Of a stretch of 10,871 bases of DNA, positions 1 through 7,859 are shown piece after piece (positions within the stretch are counted from its first letter, which is position 1; every line of letters begins with the position of its first letter). This DNA comes from Calditrichaceae bacterium. Lineage in GTDB: Bacteria > Calditrichota > Calditrichia > Calditrichales > Calditrichaceae. Below the pieces are notes generated by a model. The model was not told the origin of the DNA. It searched no databases and saw only the letters and a program-made list of their open reading frames with translations. The stretch covers positions 1 to 10,871 of the forward strand of contig JAUVIB010000068.1 in NCBI GenBank assembly GCA_030592985.1, written 5' to 3'. Position numbers and translations under genes: made by a program.

Positions 1-53
1 ATCTAAATGATGAAATTTAGATTCCCGATAGCCCGCCTCAGGCGGGCGGGAAT
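1..53. repeat. Adjacent short palindromes, probable dispersed intergenic repeat
   Basis: Two inverted repeats abut. The first pairs ATCTAAAT (1-8) with ATTTAGAT (15-22) around a 6-base loop. The second is GC-rich in an AT-rich setting: GCCCGCC (31-37) pairs with GGCGGGC (41-47) around TCA, and an outer stem pairs ATTCCC (21-26) with GGGAAT (48-53). An 11-base direct repeat (GATGAAATTTA) occurs at 9-19 and again at 87-97. The GC-rich hairpin followed by GGGAATGAC resembles the short palindromic repeats scattered between genes in many bacteria; that likeness is from memory. The left part may be cut off by the window edge. There is no U-tract on either strand, so a terminator is less likely. Confidence 0.5.
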
Positions 54-316
54 GACAAACTATAATGTCTTGAATCCAAGTTCAGCGATGAAATTTACTT
101 TGTTGGTTCTGGCTTGTCCAGGTTAGGTAAAGAAATGATCGACATTAATATTTGATTGACAAACTAAAATCGTTGTGTAATTTTTTCATTACAGCGTAAA
201 TATTTTATTTTTTTTATCAACATGGAATAAATTATATGAATTTTTAGTATATTATGCTATCCTATTTCTAAAAAGATCATTTTAATATTAATAAATTTTA
301 AAAACCATTCATTATT
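54..316. other. Intergenic region upstream of the MscS gene
   Basis: No gene is supported here. Positions 109-121 can form a small CTGG/CCAG stem inside the sequence GGTTCTGGCTTGTCCAGG, which may belong to the repeat at the left edge. From about 160 on, the DNA becomes very AT-rich and has no reading frame of note, consistent with a promoter/leader region for the downstream channel gene. Confidence 0.4.
156..183 (+). promoter_or_regulatory. Possible sigma-70-type promoter for the MscS gene
   Basis: A perfect TTGACA (156-161) is followed 16 bases later by TAATTT (178-183), a weak -10 match. It would give a leader of about 140 bases before the start codon at 330. A second option is TATCCT at 258-263 preceded by TG, an extended -10 with no clear -35. 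Neither is strong, and promoter consensus in this lineage is unknown. Confidence 0.3.
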
Positions 317-329
317 AAAGGAGTTTCTA

Positions 330-1148
330 ATGGAAAAATTTTATGCTTATTTAGACCAGTTAACAGAATTATCGGTAGTATATGCGCCAAAGCTTCTGTT
401 AACGTTTCTAACTTTGTTTATCGGTTTTTGGATAATTAAAAAAGTGGTAAATACCACAACGAAACTACTTGCTACCAGAGATGTTGAGGTCTCATTAATT
501 AAATTTTTTGACTCATTATTGGGTATTACATTAAAAGCATTATTATTAATCAGTGTGGCCTCAATGGTTGGAATTGCGACCACATCCTTTATCGCCATTC
601 TTGGTGCAGCCGGTTTGGCCATTGGCTTGGCCCTACAAGGAAGTTTGGCGAATTTTGCCAGCGGCGTACTAATTCTCATATTCAAACCTTATAAAATTGG
701 TGATTTTATCGAAGCCGCTGGAATCAAGGGATCTGTGCATGAAATTCAGGTATTTAATACTGTTATAAAAACACCCGATAATAAAACAATTATTATTCCT
801 AACAGCCAGGTTTCTTCCGGAAGTATCACCAACTATTCAACCGAAGCCACGCGACGCGTCGATATGACTTTTGGAATTGGTTATAGTGATGATATTGACA
901 AAGCTAAGTCTGTACTTAGTAAACTATTGAAAGAAGACTCAAGAGTTCTGGACAATCCGGAAATAATGATTGTTGTGTCAGAACTTGCCGACAGCTCTGT
1001 CAATTTTTCAGTTAGAGGCTGGGTTAAGGCCGAAGATTATTGGGGTGTATATTTTGATATGCATGAAAAAGTTAAAAAGACTTTCGACAAAGAGAATATA
1101 TCTATTCCCTTTCCGCAAACAGATGTCCATCTTTTCCAAGAGAAATAA
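330..1148 (+). CDS. mscS: Small-conductance mechanosensitive ion channel, MscS family
   Basis: A tension-gated inner-membrane channel that releases solutes on hypo-osmotic shock. The 272-residue protein is close in length to E. coli MscS (286) and has the minimal three-helix architecture. Hydrophobic helices lie at about residues 21-38 and 62-85, followed by the pore-lining TM3. TM3 is recognisable from the Gly/Ala-packed run LGAAGLAIGLALQGSLANFA (91-110) leading into the FKPYKIGDFIE turn (118-128). The cytoplasmic beta domain holds the family motif TIIIPNSQ (153-160). The C-terminal alpha/beta domain ends in ISIPFPQTDV (257-266), almost the same as in E. coli. The start is supported by AAAGGAG (317-323) six bases upstream. 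It stands alone, convergent with glnS. Family assignment is firm; the exact orthologue name is an inference. Confidence 0.95.
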   Translation: MEKFYAYLDQLTELSVVYAPKLLLTFLTLFIGFWIIKKVVNTTTKLLATRDVEVSLIKFFDSLLGITLKALLLISVASMVGIATTSFIAILGAAGLAIGLALQGSLANFASGVLILIFKPYKIGDFIEAAGIKGSVHEIQVFNTVIKTPDNKTIIIPNSQVSSGSITNYSTEATRRVDMTFGIGYSDDIDKAKSVLSKLLKEDSRVLDNPEIMIVVSELADSSVNFSVRGWVKAEDYWGVYFDMHEKVKKTFDKENISIPFPQTDVHLFQEK

Positions 1149-1162
1149 TTAATTCTATGTAA

Positions 1163-1206
1163 AAAGAAGTCCCGTCTATTATCTTAATAAACGGGACTTC
1201 TTTATT
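1163..1206. terminator. Bidirectional intrinsic terminator between mscS and glnS
   Basis: A perfect 13-bp stem pairs 1163-1175 with 1191-1203 (core GAAGTCCCGT / ACGGGACTTC). It is flanked by an A-run on the left and a T-run on the right, so it has a U-tract in both directions. The loop (1176-1190) can pair a further four bases (1177-1180 with 1186-1189). It lies 14 bases after the MscS stop and 19 bases after the glnS stop on the other strand, so one hairpin serves both convergent genes. Confidence 0.9.
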
Positions 1207-1225
1207 AAACGACTCTATTATGTGT

Positions 1226-2944
1226 CTATCCTTTTTTAGCCTGCGATCTTTGAATTCTCGCCCAGGTATCTCTTAAACCGACAGTTCTGTTAAAGACCAA
1301 ATTATCTTTGCCGGAATCAACCGAATCAAGGCAAAAATAACCGAGACGCATGAATTGAAATCGATTTTCCACAGTCGATTCAGCAAGACTCGGTTCCAGT
1401 TTGCAATTTTTAATACTTTCAAGAGAATCCGGATTTAGGTTATTTGTAAAATTATCCCCATCATCAGGATTTTCTTTATTAAAAAGATGGTCATAAAGGC
1501 GCACTTCACCATTAATAGCGTGTCGCGCCGATACCCAATGCAAAGTTCCTTTTACTTTCCGCCCATCATCCGACCAACCACCGCGGGTTTTCGGATCATA
1601 AGTGCAATGAATCTCCAAAATTTCTGCGGTTTTTTCATCTTTAATCACTTCAATACAGGAAATATAATAGGCATGTTTCAAACGTACTTCGCGTCCCGGA
1701 GCTAAGCGGAAATATTTTGGCGGCGGATCTTCTTCAAAATCGGTTTTCTCGATATATATTATCTTTGAAAAGGGTATTTTCCGTGTACCCATAGATTCAT
1801 CTTCCGGGTTATTAACAGCATCTAATTCTTCCGTCTGCTCCTCAGGATAGTTAGTGATGACTACCTTAAGTGGATTCAAAACTGCCATCACCCGTCTCGC
1901 TTTTTGATTTAAATCGTCACGCAGCGTGTGCTCCAACAAGGCAATATCAACAGTACTGTCACTTTTAGCGACGCCAATTTTATCTGCAAAATTCCGTATT
2001 GCTTGTGCTGTATACCCCCTCCGCCGTAGCCCGGACAGGGTCGGCATACGGGGATCATCCCATCCGGATACCTGGTTTTCAGAAACCAGGCGTAATAATT
2101 TCCGTTTACTCATCACTGTATAAGTTAAATTCAAACGCGCAAATTCAATCTGTGTGGGATGATAAATTTCAAGTTCATCCAAAAACCAATTATAGAGCGG
2201 GCGGTGGTCTTCAAACTCGAGTGTACAAATGGAATGGGTTATTTTTTCAATTGAATCCGACTGCCCATGAGCAAAGTCATACATGGGATAAATATGCCAC
2301 ATGTCTCCGGTGCGGTGATGTATCGCATTAATGATACGATACATAGCCGGGTCACGCATATTCAGATTCGGTGAAGTCATATCGATTTTAGCTCGTAAAA
2401 CCATTTCTCCATTTTTAAAACCCCCTGCTTTCATTCTCTCAAAAAGGTCTAAATTTTCTTCAACACTACGGTTACGATAGGGGCTTTCTTTGCCTGGTTC
2501 CTTTAAAGTACCCCGGTAGGCACGTATCTCATTTGCACTCAAACTGTCCACATAGGCTTTGCCTTTTTTTATCAATTTGACTGCATACTCAAAAAGCTGA
2601 TCAAAGTAATCGGATGCAAAAAACTGATTTTCGCCCCAGTCAAACCCCAACCAGCGTACATCTTTAATGATAGCTTTAATATATTCATCTTCTTCTTTAA
2701 TAGGATTTGTATCATCAAATCGTAAATGATAAACGCCGCTATAATCACTTGCAATACCGAAATTCAGGCAAATGGATTTTGCATGGCCAATATGGAGATA
2801 TCCATTTGGTTCGGGTGGAAAACGAGTAACCACCCTGCCGTCATACTTTCCGCTTTTTAAATCATCATCGATAATATTGCGAATAAAGTTTGACGGTTTT
2901 TCTGTTTTTTCTATTTCACTTGTTTTCTCTTTGGGCTCTCTCAT
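1226..2944 (-). CDS. glnS: Glutaminyl-tRNA synthetase (class Ib)
   Basis: Charges tRNA-Gln with glutamine directly (glutamine + ATP + tRNA), in the cytoplasm. Numbering from an ATG at 2950, the Rossmann catalytic core carries the class I HIGH signature in PPEPNGYLHIGHAKS (45-59) and the second signature VMSKRKL (279-285), the GlnRS form of KMSKS. About 290 C-terminal residues match the GlnRS beta-barrel anticodon-binding domains. Length (572-574) is close to E. coli GlnRS (554). Two ATGs lie two codons apart, at 2950 and 2944. I prefer 2944, because the GAGG of the ribosome site (2955-2952) is seven bases from it but almost touches the first ATG. GlnRS is patchily distributed in bacteria; many use GluRS plus the GatCAB amidotransferase instead. 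The gene lies just downstream of a tRNA-Leu gene and a terminator-like hairpin. Confidence 0.97.
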   Translation of the reverse strand: MREPKEKTSEIEKTEKPSNFIRNIIDDDLKSGKYDGRVVTRFPPEPNGYLHIGHAKSICLNFGIASDYSGVYHLRFDDTNPIKEEDEYIKAIIKDVRWLGFDWGENQFFASDYFDQLFEYAVKLIKKGKAYVDSLSANEIRAYRGTLKEPGKESPYRNRSVEENLDLFERMKAGGFKNGEMVLRAKIDMTSPNLNMRDPAMYRIINAIHHRTGDMWHIYPMYDFAHGQSDSIEKITHSICTLEFEDHRPLYNWFLDELEIYHPTQIEFARLNLTYTVMSKRKLLRLVSENQVSGWDDPRMPTLSGLRRRGYTAQAIRNFADKIGVAKSDSTVDIALLEHTLRDDLNQKARRVMAVLNPLKVVITNYPEEQTEELDAVNNPEDESMGTRKIPFSKIIYIEKTDFEEDPPPKYFRLAPGREVRLKHAYYISCIEVIKDEKTAEILEIHCTYDPKTRGGWSDDGRKVKGTLHWVSARHAINGEVRLYDHLFNKENPDDGDNFTNNLNPDSLESIKNCKLEPSLAESTVENRFQFMRLGYFCLDSVDSGKDNLVFNRTVGLRDTWARIQRSQAKKG

Positions 2945-2968
2945 AATCATACCTCGATATATTTAAAC

Positions 2969-3002
2969 AAAAAATCCTACCAAAAATTATCGGTAGGACT
3001 TT
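2969..3002 (-). terminator. Intrinsic terminator between tRNA-Leu and glnS, possible attenuator
   Basis: Read on the minus strand, TCCTACC (2998-2992) pairs with GGTAGGA (2981-2975). After one mismatch the stem extends by AAA/TTT (3002-3000 with 2973-2971). Six Ts follow (2974-2969). It terminates the tRNA transcript, but it ends only about 25 bases before the glnS start. That leaves no room for a separate promoter plus leader between them, so glnS must be reached by readthrough or from a promoter overlapping the hairpin. Confidence 0.75.
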
Positions 3003-3010
3003 AAATTTTG

Positions 3011-3094
3011 TGCGAAAGGGGGGATTTGAACCCCCACGTCCTTGCGGACACTAGACCCTGAACCTAGCGCGTCTGCCAATTTCACCACTTTCGC
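3011..3094 (-). tRNA. tRNA-Leu (anticodon CAG)
   Basis: On the minus strand the full cloverleaf is visible. The 7-bp acceptor is GCGAAAG (3094-3088) paired with CTTTCGC (3018-3012), with discriminator A at 3011. The D-arm contains TTGGCAGACGC. The anticodon stem is CTAGG/TCTAG with one G-U pair, and the loop TTCAGGG gives CAG at + positions 3060-3058. A long class II variable arm (GTCC-GCAA-GGAC) and the T-arm GGGGG-TTCAAAT-CCCCC complete the fold. The long variable arm with A73 is characteristic of leucine tRNA, and the body closely resembles E. coli tRNA-Leu(CAG). The 3' CCA is not encoded (the next bases read CAA), so it must be added by nucleotidyltransferase. It decodes CUG. Confidence 0.97.
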
Positions 3095-3139
3095 GATGGC
3101 GAAAATTTACAAAACAGAAAGACCTAAATCAAAATTAAT

Positions 3140-3170
3140 GTTATACAACATAAATAATATTTTCTTGCAA
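3140..3170 (-). promoter_or_regulatory. Weak candidate promoter for tRNA-Leu
   Basis: On the minus strand TTGCAA (3170-3165) and TATAAC (3145-3140) are separated by 19 bases, about 45 bases before the mature tRNA 5' end. The spacing is longer than ideal. TTGCAA is its own reverse complement, so it could also serve the divergent oxidoreductase gene, which has a TATAAA at 3193-3198. This is a suggestion only. Confidence 0.25.
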
Positions 3171-3232
3171 TCTGATTTTGCTTTCAATAGCTTATAAAAT
3201 AAGCAGGAAAATATTAGAAAGTTAGGTGAAAA

Positions 3233-4849
3233 ATGGAAAATTCGAATTATGATGTTATTATTATTGGCTCAGGTGCCGGTGGATTGGCTGCGGCTGTTCC
3301 GCTAGCACAAGCGGGATTGAGTGTGATTGTTTATGAGCAGCACGAAGTACCCGGTGGCTGGACCCACTCATTTATTCTTAATAATAAATACCGCTTCAGC
3401 CCTGGTGTACACTATATCGGCGGAATCGGGCCCGGTGGTTCCATGAAGAAAATTTATGAAGGACTCGGTGTTTCCAATGACCTCTCTTTTTATGAACTGA
3501 ATCCGAACGGTTATGACCATATTATGATTGCAAATGAACAATTTGATTTGCCAAAGGGTAAGGAGAATTTATCTGCAAAATTAAAAGAACGTTTTCCGCA
3601 TGAGGAGAAAGGAATTGACAGCTATCTGAATATGGTTAGTAAAATGATTAAGACATTACAATCTCTCGGAGATATCGAAACTATTGGTGGTGCTATAAAA
3701 TCTATCAGTAAAACAATGCCGGTTATTAAATGGCTGTTTTTATCCGGACAAGACTTAATAGATCGTTATATTAGCGATCCTCTACTTAAGGGAATTCTAT
3801 CTGCCCAATCGGGTGACCATGGTATGCCTCCTTCACAGGTATCGGCTTTTGTTCATGCCGGAATTACCCACCATTATTTTGATGGGGGCTATTACCCAAA
3901 GGGAGGCGCTTATACTATTCCCAGGGCTTTTATAAAGGCATTGAAACGAGCAGGCGGAGAAATTCGTGTAAAAAATCCGGTTGAAAAAATTCTAATTAAA
4001 GATAAAAAAGTAATCGGTATACAGTTAGCTGATGGCAGCGAAATCACCGCTAAATATATCATCAGCAATGCTGACCCTGAAACAACATTTGGGAAAATGA
4101 TTGGGCGCGGACATCTTAGCAAAAAATTAAATCGGAAGTTAAACAAAGTTAAATATTCCATATCTTCCCTCAGCCTATTCTTTGCAGTAGATATGGATTT
4201 ACAAGCTGCCGGATTGGACTCAGGAAATTACTGGCTTTATGACCATGAAGATCTTAACCGACTTTATCGTATGGCCCAAAATGGGGAAACCCTTGTTTTA
4301 GATGAATTTCCCGCTCTGTTTTTGACCATCACTACATTGAAAGACCCAACTAAAAAAATTAAAGAAGGACATCATACTTGCGAAGCATTTGCCTTCGTGG
4401 GATATAACGCTTTTTCCAAATGGTCTAATGAAGTATCCGGCAAGCGGTCCGAAGATTATCAAGAACTAAAAAAAAATCTTGCAGAATCTATGTTTAAAGC
4501 TATCGAAAAACGGATCCCGGGTATTCGCGAGAAGGTGGTTTATTGGAACCTAGGAACACCGCTTACCAATGAGCATTATATTAATACAACACGTGGGAAT
4601 ATATACGGTATTGAAAAAAGCCGTAAACAGGTAGGCCCGGGGGCGTTTCCAATTCAAACAGAGTTTAAAAATTTATTGATGTGCGGCGCCAGTACCTTAA
4701 GTCATGGCATTGCCGGTGTTACGGTTTCCGGGTTGGCGGCAGCGGCAAAAATCCTGCAATGCGACCGTTCCTACTTATTAAATCAAAAAGGCCCAGAACT
4801 AAAGGTAGAGTTATCTGATAAAAACAATCCATTAAATGGAACTGATTAG
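3233..4849 (+). CDS. CrtI/retinol-saturase-type FAD-dependent oxidoreductase
   Basis: A 538-residue flavoprotein of the superfamily that includes phytoene desaturase, carotenoid isomerase (CrtISO) and all-trans-retinol 13,14-reductase. The N-terminal FAD-binding motif is GSGAGG (12-17) in a YDVIIIGSGAGGLAAA strand-helix, with E35 ending the second strand and PGGW at 40-43. Two further features typical of the RetSat/CrtISO branch are SPGVHYIGG (56-64) and GGYYPKGGAYTIPRAF (218-233). The C-terminal FAD contact is GASTLSHGIAGVTVSG (485-500). Start: AGGTG at 3224-3228, four bases before ATG. There are no carotenoid genes (crtB, crtE) next to it, so the substrate cannot be assigned; a polyene or other hydrophobic lipid is likely. 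It stands alone, divergent from tRNA-Leu/glnS. The roughly 25 residues after the FAD motif form a charged tail. Confidence 0.88.
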   Translation: MENSNYDVIIIGSGAGGLAAAVPLAQAGLSVIVYEQHEVPGGWTHSFILNNKYRFSPGVHYIGGIGPGGSMKKIYEGLGVSNDLSFYELNPNGYDHIMIANEQFDLPKGKENLSAKLKERFPHEEKGIDSYLNMVSKMIKTLQSLGDIETIGGAIKSISKTMPVIKWLFLSGQDLIDRYISDPLLKGILSAQSGDHGMPPSQVSAFVHAGITHHYFDGGYYPKGGAYTIPRAFIKALKRAGGEIRVKNPVEKILIKDKKVIGIQLADGSEITAKYIISNADPETTFGKMIGRGHLSKKLNRKLNKVKYSISSLSLFFAVDMDLQAAGLDSGNYWLYDHEDLNRLYRMAQNGETLVLDEFPALFLTITTLKDPTKKIKEGHHTCEAFAFVGYNAFSKWSNEVSGKRSEDYQELKKNLAESMFKAIEKRIPGIREKVVYWNLGTPLTNEHYINTTRGNIYGIEKSRKQVGPGAFPIQTEFKNLLMCGASTLSHGIAGVTVSGLAAAAKILQCDRSYLLNQKGPELKVELSDKNNPLNGTD

Positions 4850-5007
4850 GTTATGTTCCGTTAAGATTTAATAGCCTTTAAATTTATTACCATGAAAATG
4901 AATTTAAACTTCAGTAATTATAATTTTAGGATTTCTTTAACTAATCTTATATCTTTGATTTTACCTTTTAGTCAAAATTATGGACTTAAACCTTGTGAAA
5001 GCGTAAC
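4850..5007. other. Intergenic region before the kinase gene, with a repeated 14-base motif
   Basis: AT-rich, with no convincing terminator for the preceding gene. GGAAC/GTTCC (4838-4842 and 4855-4859) could pair but lacks a T-run. An AT-only dyad pairs TTTAAATT (4877-4884) with AATTTAAA (4901-4908). The motif TTAAACCTTGTGAA (4986-4999) ends eight bases before the kinase ATG. It recurs with one change at 7917-7930 after the regulator gene, so it may be a shared regulatory site. There is no sigma-54 signature here. Confidence 0.4.
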
Positions 5008-6498
5008 ATGTTCAAAACAATAAAATCTAAATTTATCTTTGTTACAGTTGTTTTCATTATACTAAGTGTTAGTATTCCCACATTTTTTCTATTAACACAG
5101 TTTAAAAAGAATTTTCACCAACGCTCCGAAACGATGTTGAAGGCTACTTTATATGTAGTTAATAACGGGATTTTAAATGAAATGAAGCTGCCAGGAGAGC
5201 ATAAAAATATTCAACATGTTATCGATAATATTGCGGAATTGAAAAGTATTTCCCATATCAGGATACTTGATAATAACGGCATAATTAAATATTCTACTAT
5301 CGTCAACGAGCGGGATAAAAAACTAGCAGACCTGGATTCCCATCATTTTGACGAGACCGGCTCTTATAACACCACTATCAACTTCATAGATAAACATAAA
5401 GTATATTCATCTATTCAGCCAATAAAAAATGAAACTTTTTGTCAATCTTGCCATAAAGAAGGAAATACAATTGCCTATTTAGATGTTGATATACATTTAA
5501 CTCCTGCAGAACGTGCATTTTATACCGGCTCCATGCATATTATCCTTTTATCTCTCGTAGTGATTATCATCTTGACCTTTGGCTTTTATATACTGTTTAA
5601 TAGTTTTATTAACAAGCCTTTGACCAGATTCATGCGTGCACTGGATAGTGTCAATTCGGGGAAACTGGATATTTTTCTTCCTGCTGAGAAAGAAGATGAA
5701 TTTGGTAAAATCGAAGGTCATTTTAACCGTATGGTAAAGCATCTTCGGGAATCCATGGAACAAATAGATGAAATGCATTTTGAGCAATTACAAAGGGCAG
5801 ACAAAATGGTTACTCTGGGGGAATTGGCCGCGGAAATGAGTCATGAAATCAATAATCCTGCCGGAATTATTATGTCCCGTATTGATTATCTACTCCTTGA
5901 AGCTGAGGATAATAAATTTTTGAAAAACTATTTTGAAGATTTTAAAGTGCTTCAGCAACAAATTGAAAAAGTTTCAACAATTACCGGTAATATTTTAAAA
6001 TATAGCAAAAAACTTCCAAGAAATGTACATGCTATTAATCTCGGCCAGCTCGTTGAGAATAGTTTGCGGATTCTTGAACCACAGATACAGAAACACAATA
6101 TTACAATCAAACGGGAATACACGTGTGAATCTACTTGTGATAAATCCAGAATTTTGGGTGACCCACAACAGATTGAGCAAATCCTCATTAATATTATTAA
6201 TAATGCTATTGATAGTATAAGAAAAAGTGGTGAGATATTAATTGGAATTAAATGTTTAAGTGAAGGGGATATTCAACTTACTCTATCAGATAATGGGATA
6301 GGAATGTCAGAGGAGATACGCTCACAAATTTTTTCTCCGTTTTTTACAACAAAATCTCCGGAAAAGGGTACCGGACTGGGATTATATATTGTTAAAAAAA
6401 TATGTGACAGCCATAATGCAGAAATTTTCTGCTTTAGTGAAGAATCAATAGGAACTACTTTTATAATAACATTTATTGGGGAAAGAGATAAAGTATGA
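5008..6498 (+). CDS. Membrane sensor histidine kinase with periplasmic CxxCH heme motif
   Basis: A 496-residue sensor kinase. TM1 spans about residues 9-30, and a periplasmic sensor domain (31-172) follows. Near its end is CQSCH (145-149), a c-type heme attachment motif, followed by the strand TIAYLDVDIHL. TM2 is at about 173-197 and HAMP at about 197-250. The HisKA helix has phospho-acceptor H279 in AAEMSHEINNPAG. The ATPase domain has the N box (IINNAID, 396-402), G1 (SDNGIGM, 427-433), the F box (FSPFFTTK) and G2 (GTGLGLY, 454-460). All catalytic boxes are intact. Heme-bearing periplasmic sensor domains with CxxCH are known from Geobacter chemoreceptors; that parallel suggests redox or gas sensing and is inference. 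No Shine-Dalgarno precedes the ATG. ATGA overlap couples it to the next gene, its likely phosphorylation partner. Confidence 0.93.
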   Translation: MFKTIKSKFIFVTVVFIILSVSIPTFFLLTQFKKNFHQRSETMLKATLYVVNNGILNEMKLPGEHKNIQHVIDNIAELKSISHIRILDNNGIIKYSTIVNERDKKLADLDSHHFDETGSYNTTINFIDKHKVYSSIQPIKNETFCQSCHKEGNTIAYLDVDIHLTPAERAFYTGSMHIILLSLVVIIILTFGFYILFNSFINKPLTRFMRALDSVNSGKLDIFLPAEKEDEFGKIEGHFNRMVKHLRESMEQIDEMHFEQLQRADKMVTLGELAAEMSHEINNPAGIIMSRIDYLLLEAEDNKFLKNYFEDFKVLQQQIEKVSTITGNILKYSKKLPRNVHAINLGQLVENSLRILEPQIQKHNITIKREYTCESTCDKSRILGDPQQIEQILINIINNAIDSIRKSGEILIGIKCLSEGDIQLTLSDNGIGMSEEIRSQIFSPFFTTKSPEKGTGLGLYIVKKICDSHNAEIFCFSEESIGTTFIITFIGERDKV

Positions 6499-7859
6499 AA
6501 AGAATTTTAATCATCGATGATGAAGAGGAAATGTTAAACAGCTTAAGTAAAATCCTTTCCAGACGACCTGAATTTAAGCTAACATTGCTACAGGATGCTA
6601 ATAAAGCTTTACAACTAATCGCTTCACAATCCTTTGATTTAATTATTACTGATTTAAGGATGAAAGAAGTTTCCGGGATGGATATTCTTGAAGCAGCTTT
6701 TCAGGCAGATAATAACAATAAAGTGATAATTATATCCGGTTACGGAACTATTGAGACAAGTGTGGATGCAATTCGTTATGGAGCTGCAGATTTTCTAGAA
6801 AAGCCGTTTACAGCAAATAAACTATTTAACAGTATTGATAATATTTTAAATGCGGAAAATATACAGAAAGAAGTCGATCATGAGGAAGTTCCATCTAAAC
6901 AAATTTTCGAAAGTATCATTTATAAAAGTGAACAAATTTCAAAAATTGTACAACTAATTAAGAGAGTTTCCCCAAGTAACACCAGTATCCTGATTACCGG
7001 AGAAAGCGGCACAGGGAAAGAGCTAATTGCACGGGCGATTCATAATTTGAGTCCTCGTAAATTAAATCCCTTTGTTCCAGTTAATTGCGGAGCCTTGCCT
7101 GAGAACCTGTTTGAAAGTGAATTATTTGGTCATGAACGTGGCGCATTTACCGGAGCGGTTCGTACCAAACCCGGGTTGCTTGAGTTTGCCGATACAGGAA
7201 CTTTCTTTTTTGATGAAATTGGAGATTTAGGGCTGTCACTGCAGGTGAAACTTTTACGTATGCTTGAAGATCGTAAGATTCGTAGAATTGGTAATGTTAA
7301 AGAAATTCCTATTGATGTACGTATTGTTGTAGCAACGAATAAAAATCTTGAAAGATTGATAGAACAAAATTTATTCCGAGAAGACTTATATTACCGTTTA
7401 ACCACCATGAGAATTGAGATTCCTCCTCTCCGTCAACGACCGGATGATATCATGCCAATTGCCAATCATATATTAAGTACCATTTGCAAGGATAATAGCG
7501 GCTATAAATGTTCGTTCTCACAAGAAGCTAAGGAGCAATTGGAAGCTTACTCCTGGCCGGGAAATGTTCGTGAATTACAAAACATAATTCAACATGCTTA
7601 CCTGTTGCGCAGTAGTGAGGTGATTAAAGCAGAAGATCTTCCAAATTCTACAAAAAGCAATAAATCTTGTATAACAGATAAATTCTTAAAACTTCCGTAT
7701 AAAGAAGCAAAAAGTAAAATTACACAAGAATTTGAGATTGCTTATTTAAAATATAATTTGCAAAAATATGAAGGAAATATTTCAAAAACAGCTGAAGTTT
7801 GTGGTATGGATCGGCGCACTATTCACCGCTTGTTAAAAAAAGAAGATATCATTGTTTGA
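6495..7859 (+). CDS. NtrC-family sigma-54-dependent response regulator
   Basis: A 454-residue enhancer-binding transcription activator with the three classic parts. The receiver domain (1-120) has acidic residues D8/D9, phospho-acceptor D53 in ITDLRM, and K103. The AAA+ ATPase (about 140-370) has Walker A GESGTGKE (169-176), the sigma-54-contacting GAFTGA loop (216-221), Walker B TFFFDEIGD (236-244), arginines in FREDLYYRL (294-302) and sensor II WPGNVREL (354-361). A C-terminal Fis-type helix-turn-helix lies at about 428-449 (ISKTAEVCGMDRRTIHRLLK). The intact GAFTGA means it should open sigma-54 promoters rather than act only as a binding protein. The start overlaps the kinase stop by four bases, so the two are translationally coupled partners. 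A sigma-54 promoter about 320 bases downstream of the stop is the obvious local target. Confidence 0.96.
   Translation: MKRILIIDDEEEMLNSLSKILSRRPEFKLTLLQDANKALQLIASQSFDLIITDLRMKEVSGMDILEAAFQADNNNKVIIISGYGTIETSVDAIRYGAADFLEKPFTANKLFNSIDNILNAENIQKEVDHEEVPSKQIFESIIYKSEQISKIVQLIKRVSPSNTSILITGESGTGKELIARAIHNLSPRKLNPFVPVNCGALPENLFESELFGHERGAFTGAVRTKPGLLEFADTGTFFFDEIGDLGLSLQVKLLRMLEDRKIRRIGNVKEIPIDVRIVVATNKNLERLIEQNLFREDLYYRLTTMRIEIPPLRQRPDDIMPIANHILSTICKDNSGYKCSFSQEAKEQLEAYSWPGNVRELQNIIQHAYLLRSSEVIKAEDLPNSTKSNKSCITDKFLKLPYKEAKSKITQEFEIAYLKYNLQKYEGNISKTAEVCGMDRRTIHRLLKKEDIIV

Noticed and set aside
1999..2331. Plus-strand open frame opposite glnS
   Set aside because: It is antisense to the conserved catalytic core of glutaminyl-tRNA synthetase and has no recognisable domain.
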